Assembly: GCA_001600875.1 (NCBI GenBank)
Contig: BCLD01000020.1
Location: 392,511-456,510 of the forward strand
Origin: Solicoccozyma terricola
Taxonomy: Eukaryota; Basidiomycota; Tremellomycetes; Filobasidiales; Piskurozymaceae
DNA: 64,000 nt
Direction: 5' to 3'
Shown here piece by piece: positions 1 to 10,603 of the stretch. The first letter of the stretch is position 1, and each line of letters begins with the position of its first letter. The position numbers were made by a program, and so were the translations under genes. The notes beneath the pieces were generated by a model. The model was not told the DNA's origin. It searched no databases and saw nothing but the letters and a program-made list of their open reading frames with translations.

Positions 1-1055
1 GGTGTTGAAGCTACCGGCGTGGGTAGCAGGCTGAGCCAGCTCCTTGGCCTCTGCTCGACCGTTCCGCTTCGCTTTGGCCACGACGGTGCACGCCAGCCAC
101 CTCTTCAACGTCTTGGTCTCCATGCCCCATCCCGATCAACCCAGCGAACCAGAAGATGACTGCGATGCTGATGTGTTGCACCTGCTTGATGGTGTACAGA
201 CTGCCTGGAGCGGCGTCGAATCGCTCCATCCAGGTGTGATCACCCCGTAGAGGAAGATGACGAAGCATTCGATGAACTCGGCGGACGCGCAAGAAGGGTC
301 GNACGAACCGCCCCCAAATGTCCGCATGATGGCGATCGATACGAGGTGAATTCGCAAGGGTGGCCTCAAACTCGCCGAGGAGGATACGTGCAGTGAGTAG
401 TCCGGAAAAAGTCCTCCCCGCTGAGGAGCAGATAACGCAGGTGCCCCAGGCTGCGCAGCAACGAGCGTTATCTCGTCGGCGAAAGGAACGAAAGGCTCGT
501 CTTCCCATCGCTCACCGGCCATGTTGAAAATCAGCCAAGTATTTCGCTGCCATTGGACAATGGCATAGGATGACAGTGGTGTTGGAAGGTAAGTTGGGCG
601 AGGTAGACGCAGGAGGCAAGCCAGTTGAACTGCGTGCCGACTAGGCCATGCTCGGCTCGGATCCCGAAGACGGAGGAGTAATTTACGGCGCTATTGTGCT
701 GTGGTCGGAACACAAACTTAAGAGGAGCCCGGTGGGTACAGACCCTCTCATCCCCCCTCTAATTGCTGGGACATATAAACGATCACGATGGGAAGCATAA
801 CAAACAAATCGATGCCTGACGACCTGACCTCGGTCTCGGACCACTCGACCTTGCCAGTATTGCAAGCAAGTAGCGCGGCCCAGTCGGCCCCGACTTTGCC
901 CAGCTCGAACTGAATCTTGGCTCGCGGTTGATCTCTGTCTTGAAGCGGCTGGTAATTGCTTGTTGAGAGCTGGTGCTGCTGACCGACGCGATGATTTGAT
1001 GCTTCTTGATGATGTTCTTGTCGACTGTTCGAAGCTGATGAGATGGCTCTAACAT
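1..1055 (-). pseudogene. DAL5-like MFS transporter relic, runs off the window's left edge
   Basis: Read on the minus strand, successive pieces match an anion:cation symporter (allantoate permease/DAL5-type) MFS protein. Near 760-815 is a first membrane segment (IDLFVMLPIVIVYMSQ). Near 610-690 is the YSSVFGIRAEHGLVGTQF block followed by NWLASCVYLAQL, typical of TM2 in this family. Near 365-420 is the ARILLGEFEATLA block, the usual 'LLGxxEA' motif. Near 120-190 is a further hydrophobic segment. The pieces lie in different frames with stops between them, only partly explicable by introns. The C-terminal half is outside the window. The family assignment rests on motif order. Whether it is a pseudogene or a multi-intron gene with sequencing errors (one N at 302) is not settled. 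Confidence 0.55.
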
Positions 1056-1136
1056 GACAAATACAAGCTGGTTAGTTGATTACGTTTCATATGGCCAGCT
1101 TGGTATGTTTTCGCCCATTATGAAGTCGCCAGCTAG

Positions 1137-1445
1137 AACATCGCAGGCCAACGACAAGAACGAGACCAGTCAACCAAGCTTGACTATATCCCTACGGTTG
1201 CATAGTTGCGAGGCAATGGCGTTGGCATGCGAAAAGACAGCCTGTCTTTTGGCAAATTCAGTACCGCGGGGGGCAGAGGTTCACAGGACTTCCCTCCGAC
1301 AGTGTTTATCGAGAGGAGGGCAACGAAAACAAAAGACGGTCTGTCCTTTCTCACTCTACCCAGTACTGAGTTATATCACGAGCGCGCGATCTTCGTGTCA
1401 GAGGCCGTCGCTGGCGGAACGCAGCATGATCATCGTTGCTGCGAC
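1137..1445. repeat. Dispersed repeat, copy 1 (shared with 7127-7290 and 16365-16620)
   Basis: The stretch from 'aacatcgcaggcc' through the palindrome at 1232-1250 is repeated with mismatches at 7127-7290. The part from the palindrome to about 1445 is repeated at 16417-16620, including the block 'cttcgtgtcagaggccgtc'. It therefore belongs to a dispersed family whose core is the palindrome-ended element listed separately. Confidence 0.7.
1232..1349. mobile_element. ~118-bp MITE-like element bounded by palindromes
   Basis: The left end is a perfect 19-bp palindrome, AAAAGACAG-C-CTGTCTTTT (1232-1250). The right end is a mutated version (1331-1349). Between them is a short body containing GGCAAATTCAGTACC and GTGTTTATCGA, both conserved in the copy at 16417-16532. 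It has no coding capacity. Because each end is itself palindromic, the two ends form terminal inverted repeats. A non-autonomous DNA transposon is the simplest reading. No target duplication was identified. Confidence 0.5.
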
Positions 1446-1540
1446 AGATATCCCAGGTAGGTTCTCTTGTCACTATATATAAACATCATCATCATAGTCG
1501 CTGAGACAGAGATCCCAGTCCATTTCTCTTAACAGATTAG
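1440..1540. repeat. Imperfect direct repeat of a CTGAGACAGAGATCCCAG-type unit
   Basis: Two imperfect copies of a roughly 60-bp unit ending 'gacagagatcccag' lie here. The same doubled arrangement recurs at 16860-16965, and a single unit occurs near 25480. This marks a second dispersed repeat family. Confidence 0.5.
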
Positions 1541-1601
1541 GAGTCGTAAAGCGAGATCGACGCACTCCTCGCTCGAGTCAAGGTCTACGCTCATTTGCTA
1601 A

Positions 1602-2560
1602 GATGACCTCCGACTCAGAGGATACTGGGATATCCCGACATCCGACATCGTATTGTCCTCCTTGATGGTCATGACAACTACAAGGGAAGGCTGCGGTATC
1701 TCCGTACCTACTAACCTGGAAGGATCTCCTAGATGTTGCTGATGAAACCGCGACACAACCATCAGACTCAACGCTTCTCATGGCTTGGAAGAAGCTGGAC
1801 AAGAAGGCCTTCCGTGTCATTGATGTAACACTCACCCAAAACGTCCATGACGATCTGCCAGTCTTTCTCACAGAGTACCACTCTCCCCCAACCATTGACA
1901 AGTCACAAGCGGAGCAGGAGCCACCATTAGCCTCTTCATACATACTCCTATCCCACTTTCAGGTGATGTACTCAACCATTCAGGGCTCCCGTCAAGCCCA
2001 GCCCCTGAGGATCATCTGGAGGACCGATGTACCTGAGGTCCAGGATCCAACCCCACACTTGCACAACTTAAATCCGGGGCATATTCTGCCATTGTCACCG
2101 CTGGATCTACAACGCGCGATGTGGAACTTACCTACGCCATCGTCATGTCCCTACCCTCATCCTTCGACCCTCTCATTCAGTCGTACTACCTCGCTACTGC
2201 CAAGGACTTGTCCAGTGTCATCAATGCTATCCGGACAGAATGGAGGCGCCGAGATTTATTGGAATAGAAGGCAACAGTTCTTGTAGTTGAGTTGAAGCAA
2301 GGTGGTGAGGGAAACACAAGGGGAAGAGGCAGTTGGGACCGGACGAGAGTGCGTGGTGTGACAACCATCACGCTCATGGCGACAACATCAACAACTGTCG
2401 CTATCAGCCAAAGCGAAGATCCAACAAGCCGACACTGCAAACACCATCAGAATTTTCGTTGTCGGCAAACATGGCTGCTGCCACCATCACAACTCCATCA
2501 ACCTTTCCTCTACCAGGGGGCCGTCACGTCGCCCAACACACGCGCCCGCAGACGAGGCCA
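1602..2560 (+). pseudogene. Copia-F gag relic
   Basis: Starting at the ATG at 1602, the translation shows the copia gag N-terminal signature (IVLLDGHDNYKG after one frameshift). Next come a long helical region, the GSRQAQPLRIIWRTD block near 1985-2030 and a broken zinc knuckle (WCDNHHAHGDNINNCR) near 2348-2400. At least three frameshifts and stops interrupt it. A second relic of the same gag lies at 23830-24494 on the opposite strand, sharing the IIWRTD block and the knuckle spacing. No pol or LTR of this family was recognised. Confidence 0.7.
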
Positions 2561-3068
2561 ACTCCGGGATATGGAACTATGCCACCGGCTCTGGAACGAC
2601 ACCGTGATCACCACTGGGTTCTCTCAAGCTCAGAGTCAAAGTATGTCATTAACGCCTTTTTCGCCTTCCCGTCGACCGTCGTCAATCCGCAAATCTCTCG
2701 CAACTCGACTCTCGCTACTCACTATCGCCCCCACACTGTTCGCCACCCTTGGCCATCCCCCTCCATCTGTACACGTCATTTTCCCGGCTTCTGTTTGGCA
2801 CTAACCCCACGTGAAACATGATAGCCCCAGCCGAGTTGTTTTCCCCCGACGCCGATCCCGATCCGATCCGAAACACCCCGTGTAACTCATTCCGCGCGCC
2901 GCGTCAATTTACGGGAACAAAGTGCGCCATTTTTGCCAAGAACAATGAGTCTCGGATCGCCGTCGGTTGTATCGCATTCCCCCGCTCTTGCATTCCGCAC
3001 CGTCTGGCGCTGTTGCATCCGATAACATCCACATGTAAATACGTCCGGTGTTTTTGTTGGCGGGACGA

Positions 3069-3181
3069 GGGGGGGGGGGGGAATGGCGGCGTGGGGGGGG
3101 GGGGGGGGCAAAGAGGAGGGGGAAAAAGGTGGGGGGGGGGGGGGGGGGGGGGGGGGGGGAGGGGGGGGGGGGGGGGGGGGG
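3069..3181. repeat. Long interrupted poly-G tract
   Basis: G runs of about 13, 16, 29 and 21 bases are separated by short spacers. Long open frames across it (poly-Gly, poly-Pro) are artefacts of composition. It could be real low-complexity DNA with G-quadruplex potential or an assembly or base-calling artefact. Two poly-C tracts elsewhere (6471-6563, 15988-16042) look alike. Confidence 0.8.
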
Positions 3182-3442
3182 CTGGCACGCCGCCATTCCC
3201 CCTTTTCCTCCTATTGTTTGGTCTTCGGATCGGCTGTTTCCGGTGAAGGTGCAATTCGGCGCCCGGGGGAAAAGGAACATGCGCACGGGGCGCCGACCTT
3301 TTTTCCTTTTTTTTTTTTCTTTTCCTATTCATTTTGATTCGTCATCATCATCATCATCTTCATTTCATCATCTTCGTCGTCCATCTGCATCAACCACCGA
3401 ACCTCGCGATCCAGCTACCAAACCCAAAGCCGCAGGCCAAAA

Positions 3443-3918
3443 ATGGACCAACGATCCGCTTGGACCGGGGAACAGGTGAGTCATTCGACCGGCAATGGAT
3501 GTCCGGATCTCGCTCCTCGGAAGCGGCTCTACCTGCCACACACGCCGGTGGCTCTGGACCAGGAGCAGAACGCTAAGCTAGACAGCGTCACAGGTGTGGT
3601 GATAGTGGTGCAGACCAGGACCAAGCGGCTGTGTTGAGATTGGGTTTCTACGCACGCGTGTCCATAGACTGTCAGCATGTACAGATGCGTGTCCGTAACA
3701 CTGTCAGCAAGTCATATGACTGTCAGCGAGTCTGGATCAGTCTAGGATGTATCAGTATAAGATAGGATGCAAGTGTGGCAGAGGGGAACTCGTCGGGGAC
3801 TACATAATACTCAGGTTATTGAGCTAGAGATGTAGTAGGAGAAAACACCGAATATCATTCCCAGTTTTGCCACCACTTAATTCAAAACAGGCTGGCGGCA
3901 TCCGACATTGGCGAATAG
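3443..3918 (+). pseudogene. Small ORF (70 codons) split by a solo LTR
   Basis: An ORF opens at ATG 3443 and reads exactly 63 codons to 3631, where a solo LTR begins. If the LTR and one copy of its 5-bp target duplication are ignored, the frame continues unbroken for seven more codons to a TAG at 3916-3918. A GTGAGT donor-like site follows codon 11, so an intron is possible. A TC-rich leader and CATCATCATC repeats precede the ATG. The product (MDQRSAWTGEQ... start) is not recognised. Real coding status is uncertain because the ORF is short. Confidence 0.3.
3632..3889 (+). mobile_element. Solo LTR (family G) with 5-bp target duplication
   Basis: A 258-bp segment begins TGTTGAGATT and ends TTCAAAACA (TG...CA ends) and contains an AGTATAAGATA TATA-like site. 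It is flanked on both sides by GGCTG (3627-3631 and 3890-3894). The matching 5-bp flanks are the expected integration scar of an LTR retrotransposon. No internal retroelement sequence is present, so this is a solo LTR left by recombination. Three ACTGTCAGC motifs occur inside it. Confidence 0.8.
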
Positions 3919-5260
3919 GCGCAGCAGACAAATGGTACCTTCGTGCCACAAGGAGGTAAGAGCGCCGATACTCAGCTGGCTGAAAGGGGGGACTGTGGTG
4001 TAAAGTGTACGGAAGTTTTGACGATTGAGCGGGGAGACCTCTTCTTGCCTGTTAGCCGTATAGGTAGAATCTTCAATAGAGGCTCCACATGTTTGTCGAA
4101 TGCGATGCGTACATCCTCGTTGAGACCGTAAGCTGGAACTGGATAACCCTAACACTCCCCTGCCTGGTGAGTCTTTCGGTCGCCTGAGGGAGAGACTGCT
4201 TATTCGACACTTGCTCGTTGTTTCCATGGTGGATTTCCAAGAATGGAGTGGAGTGGGTGGCGGATGTCGTTCTCAATGGGAGGAGGTTTGATTTATAGTC
4301 CACCACAACTGCGAGCAAAGGTCTCAGTTGACTCAACTGCCCGCCTCAGTCACCTGGATCGGCTGGCCAGGGGCCTAGCTGACTGGACTTTGCGCTGCGA
4401 ACGGCTGCGACCGACCGTCGCCGAGCCGGTTGCTGATCAGGTAAGGGCATACGCCTCAACCACGGCAGAATAAACCCACGATCTCAGGCATGCAGTCGCA
4501 TCCTCAACACATATTCCCTGTAAACCACTTGCCTCTCCGGAGCTCCGAGTCAAACAACAGTCAACGCTAGTTCTGTTAATTTCAACCCTGTTAATCATTT
4601 GCATATCGCGCGAACGAACACAAATAAAGTCTCGGCGATGCATGACGAGTCCCTAATATAGCTAGCTGATTTCTCTCAAATTCGGCCTGGGAAGCGAGAC
4701 CGCTCACGTTTCCGCCCGCTCGCGCCGCGAGCGAAAGTGATCCATGGGCTTCTGCATTGCTCTGCTGCCCCGTGCCGCAGGCGAGCAGCTTGCCGAGCGA
4801 GTGTTGCCCCCGGTGCCTAGTCTGCCTTCTCTGTATCCAACGAAAAAATTTGCTTTCGACCTCAGACTCGAAACAGCCCAAAGAATCGCCGACGTCAACG
4901 TCGCAACATCGCAACAATACCTCGTCATTCAATACGGCCTGTCCGCATTGCGACGCGCGTGCTGTCTTCGCCCACCAAAAAGAGCATCAACGTTCAGACT
5001 GTGTGAAGCCGTTCTGCTGTTCGTTCCACTCGTATACTCGTGAGTACGTCCCAGGCTGAAACACCTCTCTCAATTGGCAAGGTCGCTGACTCTGCGGAGC
5101 TCACTTTGTCTCACGTCATGACATTCAGACCGCCACTCTCAGCAGCACGTCTCAGCCGACCATTACGACTCGCAATCATACATCACTCGAGACGTCAATA
5201 AGCGAGGGAGCCAGGGAGCCCATGGAGCAAGCCTATTGGCTATTGATGGTATTGAGATGA
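3919..5260. other. No gene recognised
   Basis: No coding feature is supported here. Overlapping short frames lie at 4591-5059. One (4757-5059, +) contains Cys/His pairs but lacks a regular zinc-finger spacing. A TATA-like GATTTATAGTC lies near 4288. Confidence 0.5.
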
Positions 5261-5261
5261 G

Positions 5262-6292
5262 TTCAGGCTACGGGGGGCGCTCCGACCATGGCCATCGGCG
5301 GTGGAATCATAGGGGACATTGTGGCACCCGCAGAGAGAGGGAAATATTTCCGCGTCTTTAGTGGTTTGGCGTTGGTGAGTACTCTAGTATCCTCCTTTCA
5401 GTCTTTTCGAGAGCTGAAGCCAGATTTTGGAATTGTCGCTTTAGGTAGGGGCGTTTTTTGGGCCGTTCATCGGAGGCCTGTAAGCGCAATTCAAACCGAG
5501 ATCGTGCCGTTTGGATGATCTGACCCTGACTCCTCGCCTTGCTTCCATCAGCCTCGTGCAAACTCTCAGCTGGCGACGGATCTTTTGGTTCTTGGCCATC
5601 GTGTCTGGAGCCGTCACAACTGCTATAGTCTTGTGAGTGTCTTCTTCAATCCAAGGAGTACCTGTCCTCGTCAGCTCAATTGTGATACGTCTGCAGCATC
5701 ATGCCCGAAACCCTCTGCTCTATAGTGGGCGAAGGATCCATCCAAGCACCGGCGTACAACAGCCGACCGCAACATATTTTGGCATTGCGGAAACGGAAAC
5801 GGAAACGGAAACGGAAACGGACGGTGATGGATGAGGCCGGAGGTGATTTCCCGGTCCAACGACCTCATAAGAAGCCAGCTAGTTGCATTGCACGTCGACA
5901 CATCTCCCAAGAGCTGATCGTGAATGGTCGTGGATGAGTTTGATCCTTTGAGCTCCTTCAAGGCGCTCCTACAACCCGACATCGCCCTACTTTTGGCATT
6001 CGCTGGCATGGTATTTGGCGCTCTCTATTGCGTCTTATCGACCTACTCGACAGTTTTAGCCGCCGAATACGGATACAACGACATCTTTTTTGGTCCCTGT
6101 TATCTGTGAGTAGACAGTTTTGGTGGTTCTTGGACGACGTGATCTCGACACAGCTGACTTGATGATCTTGATGCGCGCAGGCCAATCGGATTCGGCAGTC
6201 TGATCACCGCCGTCTTCCGAGGGAGACTCCTCGACTGGGACTTCAGAAGGACCAAGAAAAAGCTTGACTTCCAACCGAAGCATACAGAATAG
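5262..6292 (+). pseudogene. DHA1-type MFS drug:H+ antiporter relic
   Basis: The pieces align in order with fungal DHA1 transporters. At 5270-5370 is APTMAIGGGIIGDI...PAERGKYF, the loop before TM5. After an intron come LSWRRIFWFLAIVSG (5560-5630) and PETLCSIVGEGSI (5704-5745). Then follows a central loop expanded by a CGGAAA hexanucleotide run. DPLSSFKALLQPDIALLLAFAGMVF...YCVLSTYSTV (5942-6060) matches the start of the second six-helix bundle. After a GTGAGT...CAG intron (about 6110-6180) come PIGFGSLITAVFRG and a stop at 6290-6292. The N-terminal four helices and the last five are absent, and the frame changes between 5840 and 5940. It is a truncated relic, not a working transporter. Confidence 0.75.
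5788..5822. repeat. (CGGAAA)n hexanucleotide microsatellite
   Basis: Five tandem CGGAAA units lie in the central cytoplasmic-loop region of the MFS relic. Depending on frame they encode Thr-Glu or Lys-Arg dipeptides. Confidence 0.9.
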
Positions 6293-6469
6293 AAGCATCA
6301 ATAACAATATTATGTCGAAAGCTCGATAGCACTGTACGACTAGCTCACATAACCTGGCCGAACAAGAAGGGAGAAGAGAGGACTCCTAAGAGAAGAGTGA
6401 GATCGGTTAGGCCAGCGTAGGTGTGCCATACTAAAGCAAGGGAAACGGCGGGTGCGACTCAGCCCCAGC

Positions 6470-6470
<1 letters not shown>

Positions 6471-6508
<38 letters not shown>

Positions 6509-6526
6509 CCCCGCCGGCCGAGGCCC

Positions 6527-6563
<37 letters not shown>
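6471..6563. repeat. Two poly-C runs (36 and 35 C) around a 22-bp GC spacer
   Basis: C runs at 6471-6506 and 6529-6563 flank a G/C-only spacer apart from one A. The open frames through it encode poly-Pro or poly-Gly and are not genes. The composition matches the other homopolymer tracts in the window. Confidence 0.85.
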
Positions 6564-7126
6564 AGCAATGAGGGAGTGCGGCCTGGATATTGACGTTCTG
6601 GATACGACACGTTCATGCCCGCCCCTCCTGGAAAAGCGCCTCGACGATCCCGCCTTCAAGTCTGGCCTCGCTGACACCATCCTTGATAGATGCGGGGGAA
6701 CCCGTCCGAGGTTACAACAGGTGCTGGATCGGGAGGCTTTGCTACGACAACAATTGGCGAGCGGACGCTATCCGTATCCGGGCATCCGGAGACCTGAACA
6801 TTGAACGATTGTTCGAATGGTGCGCGAGCGAAGACAGGCTGTCTGAGGCCGGAGTCCTGGTCACAGGGGCAAGAGCCGGGAAAGGCAGGGATCCTGTCGA
6901 GTCGCATCGGGAGATTTCGCCGTTGAGGTGGTGACCTCCAAACAATCCCCAATCAAGGTCAAAGTGGTGCCGAGGGGGAGCAGAAATAGCTCTGAGATGA
7001 GTACCCGATAAGAGAACTGGCGGATGGAGCCTCCGCGCGAGGCATGGACCAGAGCAGCAGTATTTCGACAGAGACGATCATGGTGGGCCTGTCAGCTGCT
7101 TGGCCCACTTTTGAACTGCCTTAGAA
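6564..7126. other. No gene recognised
   Basis: Overlapping frames of 60-114 codons run in both directions (6590-6934 + is the longest), with no motif or splice pattern I recognise. One of them may be real, but nothing supports choosing it. Confidence 0.4.
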
Positions 7127-7290
7127 CATCACAAGCCAGCGACAAGAACGGAAACAGCCAACCAAGCTTGACCACATACCCTACAGTTGCATAGGGCAAG
7201 GCAATGGTCCTGGCGTGCGAAAAGACAGCCTGTCTTTTGGCAAATTCAGTACCACGGCGAGCCGAAATTCACAGGACTCATTCCGACTGT
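7127..7290. repeat. Dispersed repeat, copy 2, with palindrome at 7220-7238
   Basis: Similar to 1137-1300 over most of its length, including the CCAACCAAGCTTGAC block, the perfect palindrome AAAAGACAG-C-CTGTCTTTT (7220-7238) and GGCAAATTCAGTACC. The right-hand palindrome is missing. The homology stops near 7290, just before a short tandem repeat. Confidence 0.7.
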
Positions 7291-7317
7291 TTTTTCATTC
7301 ATTGTCCAGAATGAAGC

Positions 7318-7383
7318 TGCGTAGGGTATTGAGTTGCGTAGGGTATTGAGTTTCGTACGGTATTGAGTTGCGTGAGGTATTGT
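7318..7383. repeat. 17-18 bp tandem repeat, about 4 copies
   Basis: The unit TGCGTAGGGTATTGAGT is repeated with small changes (TTCGTACGGTATTGAGT, TGCGTGAGGTATTG). It lies at the truncated right side of the dispersed repeat. Confidence 0.85.
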
Positions 7384-7544
7384 TGCGTTGGCCGCCACTG
7401 GCGGAACGCGGCTTTTGAGGCATCATTCCCACGACTGAGGGCTGGCTTGACTTGCCACGGGGCTCATGCGAGTGATTGCAAACCACAGGGACCACTAACA
7501 CAACCATTTCCAAGTCTGCCATGCACAGCGTCTCCCGTCTTGAC

Positions 7545-7711
7545 CGTTTGGATTACCCTCATGATCTGCCTATTGACTTTGGATACGCGGTTCTGGCGCA
7601 TCCTTCATCGGTCTTGACTGCAGCATCTGAGGTGAGTGCGTTGAAGGCGAAGGCGTAGAGCGTCGCTGACGCATAGAATTCATGAACCAACAGTACGCGT
7701 ACCTGTCAGCT
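7545..7711 (+). pseudogene. Fragment of a kinase K1-type gene (DFG exon and following intron)
   Basis: The segment reads PIDFGYAVLAHPSSVLTAASE and is followed by GTGAGTGCGTT. This matches the DFG exon of the kinase at 47674-47768 (VDFGCAVLAYPPSVVLTEAFE) and its donor site. The next ~60 bp resemble the same intron. Neither the HRD exon nor the downstream kinase exons are present, so this is a short scrap of a third K1 paralogue. Confidence 0.6.
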
Positions 7712-7719
7712 ATGATCCG

Positions 7720-9270
7720 ATGTGTTTTCCGGACTTCCTTAAATTTGGGGCCATCGGGCGAGGCTTTTCCTCTGACCGACGGTCGGTCGAAGCGGAAGTC
7801 CACGAACCCTCACCGCTGACATCGGATAGGGGAGTACTATCGAAAGCAATGCCATGGGCTTCCACGACTGGTCAAGGCTCTGGACTACTGAACTATTCCA
7901 CAACGGCGGTATCTAAGGATCGCGAAAAGGAAGTAAACAGGCTATGCAGATGCAACGTCTTTTGAGCTGACACAAGGAGTGCTTTACGTCTAATCGATCC
8001 CCGCTGCGTGCCTCGATTGTGAGCCGCGACATCTCCCACTCTGTACGTTCCGATCTCGACAAGCATTCACATCACCAACATGGTCGGCTATCGAGTACAA
8101 CCTTGAACGTCGACCTCACGGCAGATCCAGAATACGCACTTCCACACCACGTGATGAAAAATGTCGGCTTTTCGCAGCAGGATTGAACCGGGCAACGTCA
8201 TATCAAAATGGTCGCGTAGCCTACATTCTTGATCATTTGCTGTGGTGTGCCTGTCCTTTTCCTAAGTAAAAGAAGCGTTGGTGCGGATATCTAAACATGC
8301 ATACGGCGCACAGGGGTTGAATAGCGGGAACGCGGGCCTTCGTGTGCTGCCATGTCGATGCTTTGCCAGGCGTCATCCGGACTACTTGATAAAGGACCGA
8401 AAGGCGGCAGCATGGTGCTGTTTGTTGTTCAGAGGGATGGAATGAGTCGAGGTGTGGTGGTGCTACCCATGTGCGTGCTCATAGCGACGTCCTGGGACAG
8501 AAATGCGTTGGGTGCATGCAGGGTTTCCGTCTACCGAAGAGCTGGGAGAGAACGGAGGAGAGGAAAATTCTGACAATCTGGCATTGATGCTAGATGAGAG
8601 AGGACACCAATGGTGCAAAGGGACTGCAGCCCTTCCTTAGTGTAATTGTCACAAAGAAAACGTAACTGGCCTGGTCCAGGTTGCGGCTGCAACAAACCCA
8701 AAGCAACCTGCTCAGCTTACAATTGCGCTCATATATCTGCCTTGTGTTATCTCGTGTCCGTACTTAGTAGTGGCCAAGAGGTTGTCAGGTGCAGGTATGT
8801 CCTCAATATCTTTGGTGGGAATTATCGGCGTCGGACACTGGATGGTGTTGCATAAGAACATTGTTCGGCTGTTGATAGAGGCCGTGTTGGTCCATGTGGT
8901 GCAAAGTCGATGATTGCTGCTAACTGACTGGACTGACTTGTATCCGATGTCTGAGATGGGTGGTTCTGCTGGAGGAAGCGGGGCAGTACAATAGTGGTCA
9001 GGAGAGGGAGGCTTTGCCGATTGCGGACGTGAGTCCCAAAGGGGTGACACGGTATAGAGTATTGAGAAACAATAGAATAGAAGGTTAAAAAGCCATGAAG
9101 CCCTCTGCGTTGAGAGAGACCTTGGACAACACGAGGTGCGAAAGAACGCAATTCATCAGTCGCCAATCCTGGTTATGAGTGGCAGTGATCTACAAGCTCG
9201 CCAGCCAGCCAACAGCGACGGCGTCCCATTATAATATCGCCATCGTAATGCAACGGGGTTTTGAGTAATA
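7720..9270. other. No gene recognised
   Basis: About 1.5 kb without a supported gene. The short ORFs at 8352, 8646 and 8822-9166 have no recognisable motif or splice structure. Confidence 0.45.
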
Positions 9271-9273
9271 TTG

Positions 9274-9292
9274 AAAAGACAGCCCGTCTTTT
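9274..9292. repeat. Isolated copy of the 19-bp palindrome (one mismatch)
   Basis: AAAAGACAGCCCGTCTTTT with no recognisable MITE body beside it. Other isolated or degraded copies are at 26552-26570, 28982-29000 and 30865-30882. Confidence 0.7.
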
Positions 9293-9294
9293 CG

Positions 9295-9930
9295 TTTTCA
9301 TCGTTTCAACGCAGTACAGCATAGCAGAGGTTAGACCTCAAGCTGGATCCCGTCATGCTGTACGCTGGAAATGTGCAGACGATTCGGGCTATAATCCAAA
9401 CAATTTGTTTGGTGGAACTTGTACTCCCAATTGAATTGTATATCATGTTGATTACACTTAGTCTGACGTACTTCATTGCTTCGTCTTCCCTCCCCACTGC
9501 AGTGGCGGCACAATATCCTGTGATGTAGCTGGCACCAGCGGTCTGTCTGCAGTCAGTCAAAGCGCCTGTATGTCTTTAGGGACAGCCACCGGATTGGCGG
9601 GTAGGTGTGAGTCGGTAAAAGGCTGTCGAGTGGTGTTGGGAAGCGTTGAAAGTCGAAATGAATGCTCTGGTTAAACCAACAAGGTCTGGAGGTTGGCATG
9701 GTTCTCCACGAATGTCTTGGGGGGCGGTACGGCGATGGTGCAGCGACGGAGGTGTAATCCCTTCAGATGAGGGAACCCGAGGCGGTCCAGCCCTCCTGCT
9801 CAGATTACAGTCAACATCACATAGGCAACACCGGGTATACACGAGATCGATATTGAGTTCGACACTTCTGGACAGGCTCGACCTCCACTATCTTGCATCA
9901 GTTGATATAAATTTATCCAGGTCGGCATAC
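9295..9930. other. No gene recognised
   Basis: Only short overlapping frames occur (for example 9576-9842 - and 9646-9936 +) and none has a recognisable domain. Confidence 0.4.
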
Positions 9931-10125
9931 TGTTGAAATAACCGTGTCTTTAGAGCGCTCTATCACTCCGGACAGTAGGACACTCCTACGGACAATCGGA
10001 GAAATTGCCCGGAGGAACGGTATCAGGTCAACCATTGTCCTCTAGCTGTCTCTTTGACTATAAAGATCCAGGGAATGTCGAACCAGAGGTGTACTTTTGT
10101 AGAAGAACAACCATTTCATTTGTCA
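9931..10125 (+). mobile_element. Copia-A 5' LTR
   Basis: A 195-bp LTR begins TGTTGAAATAACCG and ends ATTTGTCA. It is followed immediately by a primer-binding site and a gag ORF, so it is the 5' LTR. Solo copies of the same LTR lie on the minus strand at 25529-25724 and 51112-51313, sharing the GGACAGTAGGACACTCCT block. Confidence 0.85.
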
Positions 10126-10138
10126 GGTTATGGGCCCA
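10126..10138 (+). promoter_or_regulatory. Copia-A primer-binding site (half-tRNA iMet type)
   Basis: GGTTATGGGCCCA directly abuts the LTR end. It is complementary to TGGGCCCATAACC, the anticodon stem-loop of eukaryotic initiator tRNA-Met, not to a tRNA 3' end. Priming by an internally cleaved initiator tRNA is known for Drosophila copia and yeast Ty5. The same 13 bases follow both copia-B LTRs. Confidence 0.8.
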
Positions 10139-10192
10139 TAGCTCTCTTCAAGACCTACATCACTTCGCCAGGCATAGTCGCTCGACATAGCC

Positions 10193-10336
10193 GCCACAAG
10201 TCGTCACCTCTGCTGACGCACTACCTACATTGCAAGTCGTCACCTTCGCTGGCGCACTACCTACATCGCAAGCCGTCACATCTTCTGACGCACTACCTAC
10301 ATTACAAGTCTTCACCTCTGCTGACCCAATTCCTCA
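10193..10336. repeat. 36-bp tandem repeat, 4 units, in the copia-A leader
   Basis: Unit starts (TCGTCACC-like) fall at 10201, 10237, 10273 and 10309, exactly 36 bp apart. Because 36 is a multiple of three, the repeat stays open in one frame as a 12-residue repeat (KSSPLLTHYLHC-like). It lies between the primer site and gag, where such leaders are normally non-coding. Confidence 0.85.
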
Positions 10337-10603
10337 ACCTCTGTTGGCGCACACCATATTATATACCCCATTCCCGGCTTCACCAAGGCCTTCGCTGTCC
10401 TCCAAAACCACGCCTCGGCCACTGGTACTGGCATTAATTGCTGGTGAAAGAATCAGGTCCAATCCTGTGGCTTGCCTCTGTTACCAGTGTCTTCACTTCA
10501 GTGATCATCTGTCGACAAGCAGGCTTCACTCTCGATAAGTCCCCCAGGAGCGTACTCCTCCCTATCCATAGACGATCAGACATACACTCACTCAACCTTT
10601 TCC

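Noticed and set aside
2887..3479. Long overlapping ORFs in four frames across the G tract
   Set aside because: They consist of poly-Gly or poly-Pro produced by the homopolymers. No conserved sequence lies on either side.
4757..5059. Possible zinc-finger ORF (CPHCDARAVFAHQKEHQRSD)
   Set aside because: The Cys/His spacing does not fit a C2H2 or other known finger, and an overlapping frame is equally open.
6421..6804. Proline-rich ORF across the C tracts
   Set aside because: Same composition effect. The non-repetitive tail has no recognisable domain.
8160..8230. Possible tRNA on the minus strand (GGTTCAATCC B-box-like)
   Set aside because: The bases around it do not form a T stem, and no acceptor or anticodon stems could be drawn.
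10193..10336. Possible CRISPR-like array (36-bp periodic repeat)
   Set aside because: The repeats are directly adjacent with no spacers, and the genome is eukaryotic.
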